A stretch of 64,000 nucleotides of DNA from Thermodesulfitimonas autotrophica (lineage in GTDB: Bacteria; Bacillota; Desulfotomaculia; Desulfotomaculales; Ammonificaceae). Positions 8,411-15,756 of this stretch are shown here, piece after piece. The DNA is taken from contig NZ_RKRE01000003.1 in NCBI RefSeq assembly GCF_003815015.1, forward strand, positions 558,001 through 622,000. Reading direction: 5' to 3'. The translations under genes and the position numbers were made by a program. The stretch's first letter is position 1; each line of letters opens with the position of its first letter. The notes under the pieces are model-generated. The model saw only the letters and a list, made by a program, of their open reading frames with translations. It had not been told where the DNA came from and searched no databases.

Positions 8411-8911
8411 GTGCACCTGAGAAGGTTCTACCTTGCCATCGTTACGTTGCTGGTCTTAACCGCCCTTTTCTGCGGCGGGTGTTCCCCGGCCCGCAAACCG
8501 ACGCCGTCCCCGGCAACTCCTACGCGGCCGGTAACGCCTGCACCGGCGCGGAAACCCCTGCCTACCGACCCGCGGGAGATGAGCCGGCTGGCCAGCCGCT
8601 TGGCCAGCGAAGCGGCGCGGGTGCCCGGGGTGAACAAGGCTACGGTTGTGCTTGCCGGCAGCACCGCCTACGTGGGGCTCGACCTGAAGGCGGGGCTTGA
8701 GAAAGGGGCTGTAGACCGGGTCAAACGCGACGTGGCGGCGCGGCTGAAGCGGGCCGAGCCGCGGCTCACCCGGGTAATGGTGACCACCGACCCGGATACT
8801 TACACCCGGATTCGCCGTGTGCAGGAGGGGATTGCGAAAGGGAAGCCGCTCTCCGCCTTCACAAGCGAGCTCCGGGAGATAAACCGGCGGATGACGCCGG
8901 AAACGCGTTGA
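8411..8911 (+). CDS. YhcN/YlaJ-type sporulation lipoprotein
   Basis: Predicted lipoprotein: a hydrophobic segment followed by a lipobox-like LFCGGC with the lipid-modified Cys near residue 24, then a proline-rich linker. The folded part (about 55-160) has the YhcN/YlaJ pattern: ASEAARVPGVNKATVVLAGSTAYVGLDLK, then conserved Arg/Lys helices and VMVTTDPDTYTRI. Members are found in spore membranes. GTG start at 8411 follows a strong AAGGAGGG by 5-6 bases. It lies 38 bases after the amidase/deacetylase and is ended by a hairpin shared with the convergent pdaB gene. Confidence 0.85.
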   Translation: MHLRRFYLAIVTLLVLTALFCGGCSPARKPTPSPATPTRPVTPAPARKPLPTDPREMSRLASRLASEAARVPGVNKATVVLAGSTAYVGLDLKAGLEKGAVDRVKRDVAARLKRAEPRLTRVMVTTDPDTYTRIRRVQEGIAKGKPLSAFTSELREINRRMTPETR

Positions 8912-8928
8912 AGGAAAGCAAATCACGC

Positions 8929-8960
8929 GTGAAAGGGCGACTGCGGGGGTCGCCCTTTAC
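8929..8960. terminator. hairpin between convergent genes
   Basis: GTGAAAGGGCGAC (8929-8941) pairs with GTCGCCCTTTAC (8949-8960) around a 7-base loop. It lies between the lipoprotein gene and the 3' end of pdaB and overlaps the last codon of pdaB. No long T-run is seen, so termination strength is uncertain. Confidence 0.6.
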
Positions 8961-9706
8961 TCTGCCACGCCGGGTCCGTACTTGAAGAGCTCGGAGACCG
9001 TCACCATCTTGTACTTCCGCTCGCGTAAGCCGGCGATGATTGCCGGCAGAGCTTTATCCGTCTGCTGGCAGGTGTCGCTAGCGTGCAGGAGGATGATGCT
9101 GCCCGGGCGGGCCAGTTGCAAGACGCGGTTGACGATGGTTTCCTCGCCCGGATTCTTCCAGTCGAGGGAGTCCGCATCCCACTGGATCACCGTATAACCG
9201 AGCTCCGCGGCCGCTTTGAGCACTTTGGCATCATAGTCCCCATTAGGTGTCCGGATAAGGCGCGGCTCTTTGCCGGTGACGGCGCGGATGCTTTCGTGAG
9301 CTTGAAGGATCTCGTTTTTTATCTCTTCCTTGGGCAGCTGGCTCAGGTTAATGTGCCGGTGGCCGTGGCTTGCGATTTCGTGACCGTCCGCGACAATCCG
9401 TTTGGCGATCTCCGGGTATTTAGTTACCCACGGGCCGGAAAGGAAGAAGGTGCATTTGACCCCTTCTTTTTTGAGGATGTCGAGGACGGGACCCGGCGTC
9501 TTGTTCCCCCAGCTGATGTCGAAGGTGAGGGCGACGACTTTTTCGTTGGTTTTTACCCGGTAAACGATCGGGCTGCCTGTGGCGCTCGTAGGGGTGTAAG
9601 GCTGGTGCAAAAGAGCGTAGGCGAAGAAGATACCGATCGCCAGAAGATAAAGGAGCAAAAGGAGGCTCTGGCGCAGGGTGCGCAGATTCACGTAGAAAAC
9701 ACGCAT
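8957..9706 (-). CDS. pdaB: PdaB-type polysaccharide deacetylase
   Basis: Membrane-anchored NodB-fold deacetylase, closest by pattern to PdaB, which in Bacillus is needed for late spore-cortex maintenance. It begins MRVFYVNLRTLRQ, like PdaB, then has one membrane segment (about 12-33). NodB motifs are present: TFDISWG, SHGHRHINLSQ, RTPNGDYD, and the final IILLHASDT. Start ATG at 9706 is chosen because GGAGGG lies 7 bases upstream; an in-frame start 21 bases further upstream is less likely. Length 249 aa is normal. It converges with the YhcN-like gene. Confidence 0.9.
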   Translation of the reverse strand: MRVFYVNLRTLRQSLLLLLYLLAIGIFFAYALLHQPYTPTSATGSPIVYRVKTNEKVVALTFDISWGNKTPGPVLDILKKEGVKCTFFLSGPWVTKYPEIAKRIVADGHEIASHGHRHINLSQLPKEEIKNEILQAHESIRAVTGKEPRLIRTPNGDYDAKVLKAAAELGYTVIQWDADSLDWKNPGEETIVNRVLQLARPGSIILLHASDTCQQTDKALPAIIAGLRERKYKMVTVSELFKYGPGVAE

Positions 9707-9802
9707 TTTGCATCCCTCCGAAATCAAACTCCCTCCGTTTATCTACGTATTGTCCGGAGGCGGAAAATATGCTTTAGGTGCTATGGGAAGGTGGTAGAAA
9801 AA

Positions 9803-10909
9803 TTGCGCCTTGCACCGGTTGTTATTCTTGCGTTTTTATTTTCTGGGGCGTGGCCACTTTGGGCCTGGGGACAGCCACAGGTGACTGCGGATGCGGCCGC
9901 TCTGATGGATGCCGACACCGGCGTTTTTTATTACGTGAAAAATGGCCAGCAACGGCGGGCGCCGGCCAGCCTTACGAAAGTAATGACTGCCATCCTGGCG
10001 CTTGAGCTCGCCGACCCGGAGGAGGAAATAACGGTAAGCCGCCGGGCGGCATCGGTGTGGGCGGGCTCGATTATCGACCTGCGGGCGAACGAGCGCATCA
10101 AGCTCGGGGAATTGGTAAAAGCGGCGCTCATCTGCTCGGCCAATGACGCCACGGTGGCCATTGCGGAAGGGGTGGCCGGCGACCACGATACCTTTGTCCG
10201 GTGGATGAATGCCAAGGCGCTGCTTCTCGGGATGGTGCGGACTCGCTTCGCCAATACCAACGGCTACTCGCACCCTAGCCACTTTAGCACCGCGGCGGAT
10301 CTTGCTTATCTCGCGCGCTACGCGATGCGTAACCCCGAATTCGCCCGGCTGGTGCAGACACGCGCGGCGACCATTCACTGGGTTGCGCCGCAGCGGACGA
10401 TGCAGATAGAAAATACGAACCAGCTCCTCCACGAAAACTTTCCCGGTATCACCGGCGTCAAAACCGGTACCACAAGTGCGGCCGGGCAGTGCCTCATCGC
10501 CGCCGTTTCGCAACGAGGGCGGCACCTCATCAGCGTGGTGCTGCACAGTGACGGCCGGTACTGGGATACGCGGCGGCTCCTGTCATGGGGGATGGAGGTG
10601 TTGCGGGAACGGACGGCTTGCGTGGCAGGCGAGTACTACACCCGGCTGCGGGTGCGCGAAGGGCGGCTGCCGGATGTGCCCCTGGTAACCGACCGGGCCC
10701 TGGTAGTGGTGCTGCCTGCGGGTGAAGAAGGTCTTCTCCAGAAAGAGGTGACCTTGCGCGCCGCGCCGGTAGCGCCGGTGCGCTTTGGGACCCCCCTGGG
10801 GGAAGTAGTTTTTACCTGGCGGGGGCAGGAATTAGGACGCGTGGGGCTGGTAGCCGGGCGGGAGGTGGAACGACTTCCGTGGCACGCGCGGTTCTGGCGG
10901 TGGCAATAG
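9803..10909 (+). CDS. D-alanyl-D-alanine carboxypeptidase (DacF/PBP5-like)
   Basis: Exported penicillin-binding protein of 368 aa that trims the terminal D-Ala from peptidoglycan stems. Signal peptide at 1-23. Catalytic triad motifs: SLTK (S56-K59), SAN (S112-N114) and KTG (220-222). A C-terminal beta domain near 280-368 is typical of DacA/DacF. The frame stays open far upstream, antisense to pdaB, but the true start is TTG at 9803 because AAGGTGG precedes it by 8 bases and a clean signal peptide follows. It is probably sporulation-linked from its neighbours, which is inference. Confidence 0.9.
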   Translation: MRLAPVVILAFLFSGAWPLWAWGQPQVTADAAALMDADTGVFYYVKNGQQRRAPASLTKVMTAILALELADPEEEITVSRRAASVWAGSIIDLRANERIKLGELVKAALICSANDATVAIAEGVAGDHDTFVRWMNAKALLLGMVRTRFANTNGYSHPSHFSTAADLAYLARYAMRNPEFARLVQTRAATIHWVAPQRTMQIENTNQLLHENFPGITGVKTGTTSAAGQCLIAAVSQRGRHLISVVLHSDGRYWDTRRLLSWGMEVLRERTACVAGEYYTRLRVREGRLPDVPLVTDRALVVVLPAGEEGLLQKEVTLRAAPVAPVRFGTPLGEVVFTWRGQELGRVGLVAGREVERLPWHARFWRWQ

Positions 10910-10996
10910 AGGGTGCGGCGCCCTGGTTCTCAAGGGTCTTCGTGCGGCATATAAACTATTAGCTTCCTCACATCCTCTTATCCGAGGGACGGCGCG

Positions 10997-11425
10997 TTGG
11001 TATTTTTACTCGCCCTGTTAGGGACCTTTTGCTGGGGCCTCGCCCCCCTCTTCGGCAAGCTGGGCCTTGCCCAGACCAACCCCTTGACGGCCCTGGCGCT
11101 CCGGACCTTTTACACCGGCGTCGTCCTTGCCGGGTGGTTTGGCTTTACCGGGGGCATAGCCGAGTTCCGGCTCCTCCCCCCGAAAATCTATCTTTTTATC
11201 GCCTTCGAAGCGCTCCTGGCTACCATTTTGGGGGATCTCGCCTATTTTTCCGCCCTTAAAATCGGTAACCTTAACGACGTGACGATGATCATGTCCACCT
11301 CCCCGATGGTTACGCTCGTCCTGAGCCATTTCTTTCTCGGTGAGCAGATTTACGCCTATCAGGTTGTCGGTATCCTGCTCATCGTGGCGGGGCTGGTGCT
11401 GGTCGGTTTGCAGCCGAAGTTTTAG
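10997..11425 (+). CDS. EamA/DMT-superfamily half-size transporter
   Basis: Small integral membrane protein (142 aa) made of a single EamA unit of about four to five helices. It ends with the family pattern DVTMIMSTSPMVTLVLSHFFLGEQIYAYQVVGILLIVAG in two hydrophobic spans. Full-size DMT exporters have two such units, so this one probably works as a dimer. TTG start at 10997 follows GAGGGA by about 8 bases. Its end overlaps the convergent VanW gene by 4 bases. Substrate unknown. Confidence 0.85.
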   Translation: MVFLLALLGTFCWGLAPLFGKLGLAQTNPLTALALRTFYTGVVLAGWFGFTGGIAEFRLLPPKIYLFIAFEALLATILGDLAYFSALKIGNLNDVTMIMSTSPMVTLVLSHFFLGEQIYAYQVVGILLIVAGLVLVGLQPKF

Positions 11426-12345
11426 CGGCTGTTTTTACGCGGGCCGAACTCGACGATACGGGGGCTGGGCTCGTACCAGTCTGTCCCGAGCTCTTTCTTG
11501 ATCGCTTTGCCGGTAGGCGTTTTGATTGTGAGCCACGAACGGACTACAATTCCTTCCTGGCCTTTCATGACCACCCTTTTCCCCCCGGGCGGGAGCTGCG
11601 GGTTAAAATGCTCTTCGGTCCAGGTGGGCACCCGCTTCAGGACGGCGTGGTGCCACCTGACTTCTGGTGGTTTTTCCGTCCCGTAGAGCGCCATGTAGAG
11701 CGTGTTGTCTTTGAATTTAGCCAGGATCACGACCGGTCCGGCGGTGGTGTTTTGAAACTTAAAGTCTCTGACGCCGTAGTAAACGGTCGCGTCCTGGCCA
11801 GGGGGTACGTAAGGAACCGTCATCGAATGGGGGTGGCGCTCTACCACCCGGAGGTTGCTGAGCAAAACGACGTTGTAAAGAAGAGACGATACCTTGCAGA
11901 CACCGCCGCCGATGGTGGTGGTGTACCGGTTTCCTATATAGGTGGGGCCGGCGCGGTAGCCGCGGTCTTCGGTATAGGGTCCGATGGTCTGGTTCTGGGA
12001 GAAGATCGCGCCGGGTAAGACGACGGTTCCGGAAAGCTTTTCGGCCGCGAGGGCGATGTTGTAGGGCTCCGCACCGATAGGTTCGCGCAGGACCGCCTTG
12101 AAAGCCGCCATCAATACGGGCGCGCCGCGCTCGGCCAAAAAGGCCTGAACGCTGGGGCTTTCATCCCAGGGGAGCGGCCCCCGGTAAGAGGTGGCCTGCG
12201 CTTCCCAGTCCCAGTCTTCGGCGGCGGTGTTAGTCGGTTCAGGACGCGGTTTGGCGCCGGGCCTTACGGCTATATCAACCGGCCACGAGAGAAGGGCTAC
12301 GGCGGTGCAGGCCAAAAGGATCACGAGTAGACTTGCCTTTTTCAA
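11422..12345 (-). CDS. VanW family protein, membrane anchored
   Basis: Residues 1-20 form a signal anchor; a proline-rich stretch follows. The VanW domain lies at about 115-235, with GAIFSQNQTIGPYTEDRGY, the glycine-rich TTIGGGVCKVSSLLYN block and RHPHSMTVPYVPPGQDATV. The C-terminus resembles a G5-like beta segment. The family takes part in cell-wall processes in sporulating Firmicutes, but its reaction is not established. The frame is open 67 codons further up, but TTG at 12345 is preferred: AAGGGGG lies 7 bases before it and the protein then begins directly with the anchor. Confidence 0.85.
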   Translation of the reverse strand: MKKASLLVILLACTAVALLSWPVDIAVRPGAKPRPEPTNTAAEDWDWEAQATSYRGPLPWDESPSVQAFLAERGAPVLMAAFKAVLREPIGAEPYNIALAAEKLSGTVVLPGAIFSQNQTIGPYTEDRGYRAGPTYIGNRYTTTIGGGVCKVSSLLYNVVLLSNLRVVERHPHSMTVPYVPPGQDATVYYGVRDFKFQNTTAGPVVILAKFKDNTLYMALYGTEKPPEVRWHHAVLKRVPTWTEEHFNPQLPPGGKRVVMKGQEGIVVRSWLTIKTPTGKAIKKELGTDWYEPSPRIVEFGPRKNSR

Positions 12346-12548
12346 GAATGGGCCCCCTTCAAGCGCGGGTCCGCGCTCGCGGCGCGCATCGTTTCGGGTC
12401 AGTAACATTTCCGTAAAAATAGCTTTCCCCGAAAAAGGCCTGCGTTTTACTCCTGGCGACGCCGTAGTCCTTTCACCCCGCTGCGTTCTTTCCCATACTA
12501 ATAAATCAGGTTTGCATCCCCAAAAAAGGACAAGCGGAGGTGTCATTC

Positions 12549-13013
12549 TTGCTTCCCATTCCTGTTAAATTCAAGCTCGTTTCCGGGACGGCGGAAGGGG
12601 AAACGAGGCTTACGGCCTTCGATAAGGCCATTCTGCGGGCCGGCGTCGGTAACTGCAACCTCATCAAGGTGAGCAGTATTTTGCCGCCCCGCTGTCGCCC
12701 GGACAGGGGTATCGTATTGCCACCGGGGGCGCTTGTACCCGTAGCCTACGGCTTCATCACGAGCGACGTTCCCGGCGAGGTCATTGCGGCGGCGGTAGCC
12801 GTCGGCCTGGCGGAAGACCCTGCTTCTTACGGCATCATCATGGAGCACAGCGGACGGGTTTCGCGGGCCGTGGTGGAGGCAGAGATCGTGCGGATGGTTG
12901 AGGAGGCCTTCGCTTGCCGCTCGCTGCCGTTGAAAGAGGTGCTGGTCGAAAGCACCGAACACCAGGTTGTGAAGCTGGGTTGTGCCTTCGCGGGCGTGGT
13001 TCTATGGTACTGA
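12549..13013 (+). CDS. pdaD: pyruvoyl-dependent arginine decarboxylase
   Basis: Converts arginine to agmatine, the first step of one spermidine route. The 154-residue proenzyme is expected to cleave itself at the Ser42-Ser43 pair in NLIKVSSILPP, where the second Ser becomes the pyruvoyl group. The GYIM-like DVPGEVIAAAVAVGLA and EHSGR segments fit the family. TTG at 12549 is preferred because GGAGGTG (12536-12542) lies 6 bases upstream; a GTG at 12540 overlaps that site. The gene is monocistronic and divergent from vanW. Confidence 0.88.
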   Translation: MLPIPVKFKLVSGTAEGETRLTAFDKAILRAGVGNCNLIKVSSILPPRCRPDRGIVLPPGALVPVAYGFITSDVPGEVIAAAVAVGLAEDPASYGIIMEHSGRVSRAVVEAEIVRMVEEAFACRSLPLKEVLVESTEHQVVKLGCAFAGVVLWY

Positions 13014-13034
13014 AGCCGGGTTGGCCGGCGAACT

Positions 13035-13115
13035 GCGGGTTAGCTTCATTTCGAATAAGGGGGCGCGGAAGGTGGCATAGTTTGAGCGCCGCTCCGACCG
13101 CGGGTTAGCTTCGTT
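13035..13115 (+). repeat. pair of short direct repeats
   Basis: GCGGGTTAGCTTC followed by A/G-TTT occurs at 13035-13050 and again at 13100-13115, 65 bases apart, in the gap after pdaD. Both are followed by a G-run. No function is apparent. Confidence 0.5.
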
Positions 13116-13123
13116 TAGGTAGG

Positions 13124-13176
13124 GGGTGACCGTTACGGTTCGCCCTTCATCTTTGGGGGGAAGTAGGGCGTCACCC
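13124..13176 (+). other. nested stem-loop in the gap after pdaD
   Basis: GGGTGAC (13124-13130) pairs with GTCACCC (13170-13176). Inside, GCCCT (13142-13146) pairs with AGGGC (13165-13169) directly against the outer stem. A further CGCGGC...GCCGCG hairpin follows at about 13177-13205 and runs into GGTTTT. This may be the pdaD terminator or a structured leader of the small Cys-rich gene downstream. It matches no riboswitch I recognise. Confidence 0.45.
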
Positions 13177-13298
13177 GCGGCCGGGGAATTCTGCGCGCCG
13201 CGGTTTTGAACGTATGTCTCTAAATTTGGCTATACCAGGAGGATTTTGGTGAAGGCCATCGAATATTTCCGATAAAATTTCGAAAAGGGGATGAGCGG

Positions 13299-13499
13299 AT
13301 GGCCACGTGTGAGTTTTACGAGAAGTGCCCCATTTACAACCGCTTCAAAACGGAGATGCTCAAAAACATCTATATCCGCCAGTATTGTTCCGGCGACTTT
13401 ACCAAGTGCCAGCGTTACCAGATCCGGCAGAAGACCGGCAAACCCGCCCCGGAAGACCTCCTGCCCGACGGCAAGACCCTGAGCAAATTTCACGGATAG
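13299..13499 (+). CDS. small four-cysteine conserved protein, unknown function
   Basis: A 66-residue protein with four cysteines (C4, C10, C29, C36) in the pattern CEFYEKC...YCSGDFTKC, followed by a KTGKPAPEDLLPDGK tail. The arrangement suggests a small metal or Fe-S site; that is inference. ATG at 13299 follows AAAGGGG by 8 bases. Just upstream lies an 8-codon reading frame (13249-13275, GTG start behind GGAGGA) that may be a leader peptide or chance. It is followed by the tRNA-Val promoter. Confidence 0.7.
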   Translation: MATCEFYEKCPIYNRFKTEMLKNIYIRQYCSGDFTKCQRYQIRQKTGKPAPEDLLPDGKTLSKFHG

Positions 13500-13534
13500 A
13501 ACCGGTTTTCGCCAGGCGTGCTTTCGCCGTATGC

Positions 13535-13563
13535 TTGACAAAGAGCTGGCTTTGTGGGATAAT
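13535..13563 (+). promoter_or_regulatory. sigma-A promoter of tRNA-Val
   Basis: TTGACA (13535-13540), a 17-base spacer, then GATAAT (13558-13563). This is a near-consensus housekeeping promoter that puts the transcription start about 10 bases before the tRNA. Confidence 0.85.
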
Positions 13564-13580
13564 GGTTGCGTAGCAGTTCC

Positions 13581-13655
13581 GGGCGGATAGTTCAGTGGGA
13601 GAACGTCTGCTTGACGCGCAGAAGGTCGTAGGTTCAATTCCTACTCCGCCCACCA
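13581..13655 (+). tRNA. tRNA-Val (anticodon GAC)
   Basis: A full cloverleaf can be drawn: acceptor GGGCGGA/TCCGCCC, D-arm GTTC/GAAC, anticodon stem TCTGC/GCAGA with loop TTGACGC (anticodon GAC, decoding GUC and GUU), T-arm GTAGG/CCTAC with TTCAATT loop, and an encoded CCA end (13653-13655). Confidence 0.97.
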
Positions 13656-13664
13656 TAGAGCGGC

Positions 13665-13696
13665 AAGGCTTCCGGATGCCCGGAAGCCTTCAAATT
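13665..13696 (+). terminator. terminator after tRNA-Val
   Basis: AAGGCTTCCGG (13665-13675) and CCGGAAGCCTT (13680-13690) form an 11-bp stem with a 4-base loop, followed by CAAATTT. It lies 10 bases after the tRNA. Confidence 0.8.
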
Positions 13697-13699
13697 TCC

Positions 13700-13877
13700 C
13701 TGTTTGACAACAATCTGACAACAATGAGAAATCGAGCGCAGCTCCCTGGCTCCCGGACTTAACCTCGGTGTGGCTGAAGTGTAGGTCGCCAAGGTAAACG
13801 CTTCGCGGGGCATGCCCGAGGCGGGCGGCCACGACTTTAATGTGTACGCCGCGCTCTAACAGCAGCGTGGCGTACGC
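13700..13877 (-). pseudogene. remnant of a tyrosine integrase
   Basis: On the minus strand, codons from 13874 read YATLLLERGVHIKVVAARLGHAPRS, which fits the last part of phage-type tyrosine recombinases (HATLLLEAGVHPKVVxERLGH). The LGH histidine remains, but the upstream HxxR half is missing and the usual catalytic TYSH is replaced by HFSH, so the nucleophilic Tyr is gone. The fragment lies just downstream of tRNA-Val, a classical integration target, and is probably the last trace of a lost element. Confidence 0.65.
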
Positions 13878-14040
13878 CTATTTTTGCATCGGGATTTTCG
13901 ACGGTCTGGGCACCGGCTCAACAACTTACAAGGAGGATCTCTATGGTGGTGCCCGCCCCCTCTAAGGTGTTCGTGGGCAGGGGGCCTACAATGGCCAGCT
14001 TGCAGGGTAATAAAACTTAAGCGAATGGAGCTGCATTCAG

Positions 14041-14910
14041 GTGTGCGAAGCGGTTGTAAAACCGATCCACTGCAAAACGGCCCTTAGCCGGACCGGCATC
14101 GGCGGCTACCGCTACTGCCTGAACCCCTATTTCGGCTGTGCGCACGGGTGCCTTTACTGCTACGCCGACACAATCCTCCGTTTTGCGAGCCGCGCCGGAA
14201 AGTGGGGCGGGTTCGTTGCCCCGAAGGTGAACTTTCCCCAAGTCCTCACCCGTGAATTACAGCGGAAGCAAGCACTTTCGGGGCGGATCATCTTAGGCAC
14301 GGTTACAGACGCCTACCAGCCCGCGGAGGCGGAATTCGGTCTTACGAGAGAGTCTTTGAAGGTTCTTGCAGCGGCAGATCCGGAGGCGGAGGTCGAGCTG
14401 CTCACCAAGTCCGACCTTGTGGTACGGGACGCGGATCTGCTTGGGAAGCTCCAGAACTGCTCCGTGGGCTTTACGGTGACTGTTTCCGACGACGGCGTGG
14501 CTGCCGTGCTGGAACCCGGAGCGGCGCCTCCGGCGGCGCGGCTGCGGGCGGCCGGAAGACTTGCCGCTGCGGGTATAGAGGTGTGGGCGTTTGTAGCGCC
14601 CGTCCTTCCCGGGATAACTGACGCTCCCGGAGTGTTGGAGCGGCTGGTAAGTGCCCTGAGCGAAGCCGGGGTCCGGGAGGTTTACCTCGATGCCCTGAAC
14701 CCTTACCCGGCTTCGGTTGAGCGCCTAACGGCTGCTTACCGGAGGAACTTTCCCCGGGCCGTAAAGTCTTTGGAGCGGTATCTCGCCGACCCTTCCGGGT
14801 ACTTGGGCGCGCTTTCTGGGAGGCTGACAGCTCTTGCGCGCCGGCACGGGTGTTTCATCAAGCCCCCGCGCCCTTGGGACCGGAGAAGATTCACCGCCGG
14901 GAGGCGGTAG
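14041..14910 (+). CDS. SPL-like radical SAM protein
   Basis: Radical SAM protein of the spore-photoproduct-lyase-like (Rv2578c) group, 289 aa. The [4Fe-4S]/SAM motif is C-X3-C-X2-C at C33, C37 and C40 (CAHGCLYCYAD). It is followed by GTVTDAYQPAE, a conserved loop of this subgroup, and by LTKSDLVVRD. It lacks the N-terminal region of true SplB, so DNA lesion repair is not assured. GTG start at 14041, with GGAG about 11 bases before. The 160 bases upstream hold a 25-codon frame (13943-14020) behind AAGGAGGA that I cannot assign. Confidence 0.85.
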   Translation: MCEAVVKPIHCKTALSRTGIGGYRYCLNPYFGCAHGCLYCYADTILRFASRAGKWGGFVAPKVNFPQVLTRELQRKQALSGRIILGTVTDAYQPAEAEFGLTRESLKVLAAADPEAEVELLTKSDLVVRDADLLGKLQNCSVGFTVTVSDDGVAAVLEPGAAPPAARLRAAGRLAAAGIEVWAFVAPVLPGITDAPGVLERLVSALSEAGVREVYLDALNPYPASVERLTAAYRRNFPRAVKSLERYLADPSGYLGALSGRLTALARRHGCFIKPPRPWDRRRFTAGRR

Positions 14911-14990
14911 GAGGCAGGGCGGAGAGGGTGAGGTGCCTGTTGCTACCGATGAGGGACGGGGCAGTTTGGGGTCAGGCAGGTGGTAGGGGC

Positions 14991-15686
14991 GTGAAGTTAC
15001 CGGTTGGATGCGCGGCGTGCCCGGTGCGTTGTCTCACGATTGCGGCCGACCTCGCTCCGGAGGTGCTGGCGGAGTTCAGCCGCCATATTGTGCAGCGCCG
15101 CCTCGCACCGGGCCAGCAGGTGTTGGTGGAAGGAGAGCCTTGCACGGAGCTTTTCATTGTCCACGCGGGCCGGCTCAAGCTTTACTACCAGAACGAAGAG
15201 GGGAAGGAGCAGATTATTGACCTCGCGGGGCCTGGCGACCTGGTGGGCGAAGCTGCTATCCGGGAAGGCGGCCGTTGCGATGTTAGCGCTGCGGCGGTCG
15301 AGGAGGCGGTCGTTTGTGCCTTGCCGGGCGCTTACTTCCGGTGGTTGGTGCAGGCTCGGCCGGAGGTGGCTTGGCGGGTTCTGGCGCTCTTAGGGGCCAA
15401 ACTGGCCCACTCGCGGCTGGTAGCGCGTGACCTGGCGCTCAAGCGGGCGCGCGAGCGTCTGGCAGGAGTGCTGCTGCGCCTGGCGGCAAAAGAAGGGGAG
15501 CCGGTGCGGGACGGGGTGCGCCTAAAAATGCCCTTGAAGGTGGAGACGCTGGCGTACCTTGCAGGGCTGACGCCGGAGACTACTGCTCGGATCATGAGCC
15601 GGTGGCGTAAAGAGGGAATAATCCACCGCGAGAAGCGGCGGCTGGTGTTTGATCCCCAAAAATTAGCGCCGTCCGCCGAAAATTGA
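14991..15686 (+). CDS. Crp/Fnr-family transcription regulator with N-terminal Cys cluster
   Basis: Cytoplasmic DNA-binding regulator (231 aa). The cyclic-nucleotide-like sensor domain covers about 20-140 (EVLAEFSRHIVQRRLAPGQQVLVEGEPC...GDLVGEAAI), the long dimer helix about 140-165, and a winged helix about 170-225 (LAYLAGLTPETTARIMSRWRKEGII). Three N-terminal cysteines (C7, C10, C14) resemble the Fe-S ligands of Fnr and suggest sensing of oxygen, NO or redox state. GTG at 14991 is preferred: AGGTGG lies 7 bases upstream. An FNR-type box overlaps its stop codon and faces the siroheme gene. Confidence 0.87.
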   Translation: MKLPVGCAACPVRCLTIAADLAPEVLAEFSRHIVQRRLAPGQQVLVEGEPCTELFIVHAGRLKLYYQNEEGKEQIIDLAGPGDLVGEAAIREGGRCDVSAAAVEEAVVCALPGAYFRWLVQARPEVAWRVLALLGAKLAHSRLVARDLALKRARERLAGVLLRLAAKEGEPVRDGVRLKMPLKVETLAYLAGLTPETTARIMSRWRKEGIIHREKRRLVFDPQKLAPSAEN

Positions 15687-15696
15687 TGCAGATCAT
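15683..15696 (+). promoter_or_regulatory. FNR-type operator before the siroheme gene
   Basis: TTGAT-GCAG-ATCAT (15683-15696) matches the FNR consensus TTGAT-N4-ATCAA at 9 of 10 positions. Its centre is 41.5 bases before position 15731, and TAACTT at 15719-15724 is correctly placed as a -10 box for that start. This is the geometry of a class II activated promoter. The likely regulator is the Crp/Fnr protein encoded immediately upstream. Confidence 0.7.
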
Positions 15697-15756
15697 TTTT
15701 TATCGCTGCTGCCCGTGCTAACTTTTCTATTGAAAAAAGATTAGGAGGTTGAAGTG

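Noticed and set aside
9083-9802. Long upstream extension of the dacF-like frame
   Set aside because: It lies antisense over pdaB and has no family similarity; TTG 9803 with a Shine-Dalgarno and signal peptide is the better start.
13399-13656. Minus-strand frame starting MVGGVGIEPTTFCASSRRS
   Set aside because: It is the antisense of tRNA-Val, a well-known source of false proteins; the tRNA cloverleaf, promoter and terminator explain the region.
13943-14020. 25-codon frame MVVPAPSKVFVGRG behind AAGGAGGA
   Set aside because: The ribosome site is strong, but the peptide has no recognisable feature and may be debris beside the integrase remnant; not listed as a gene.
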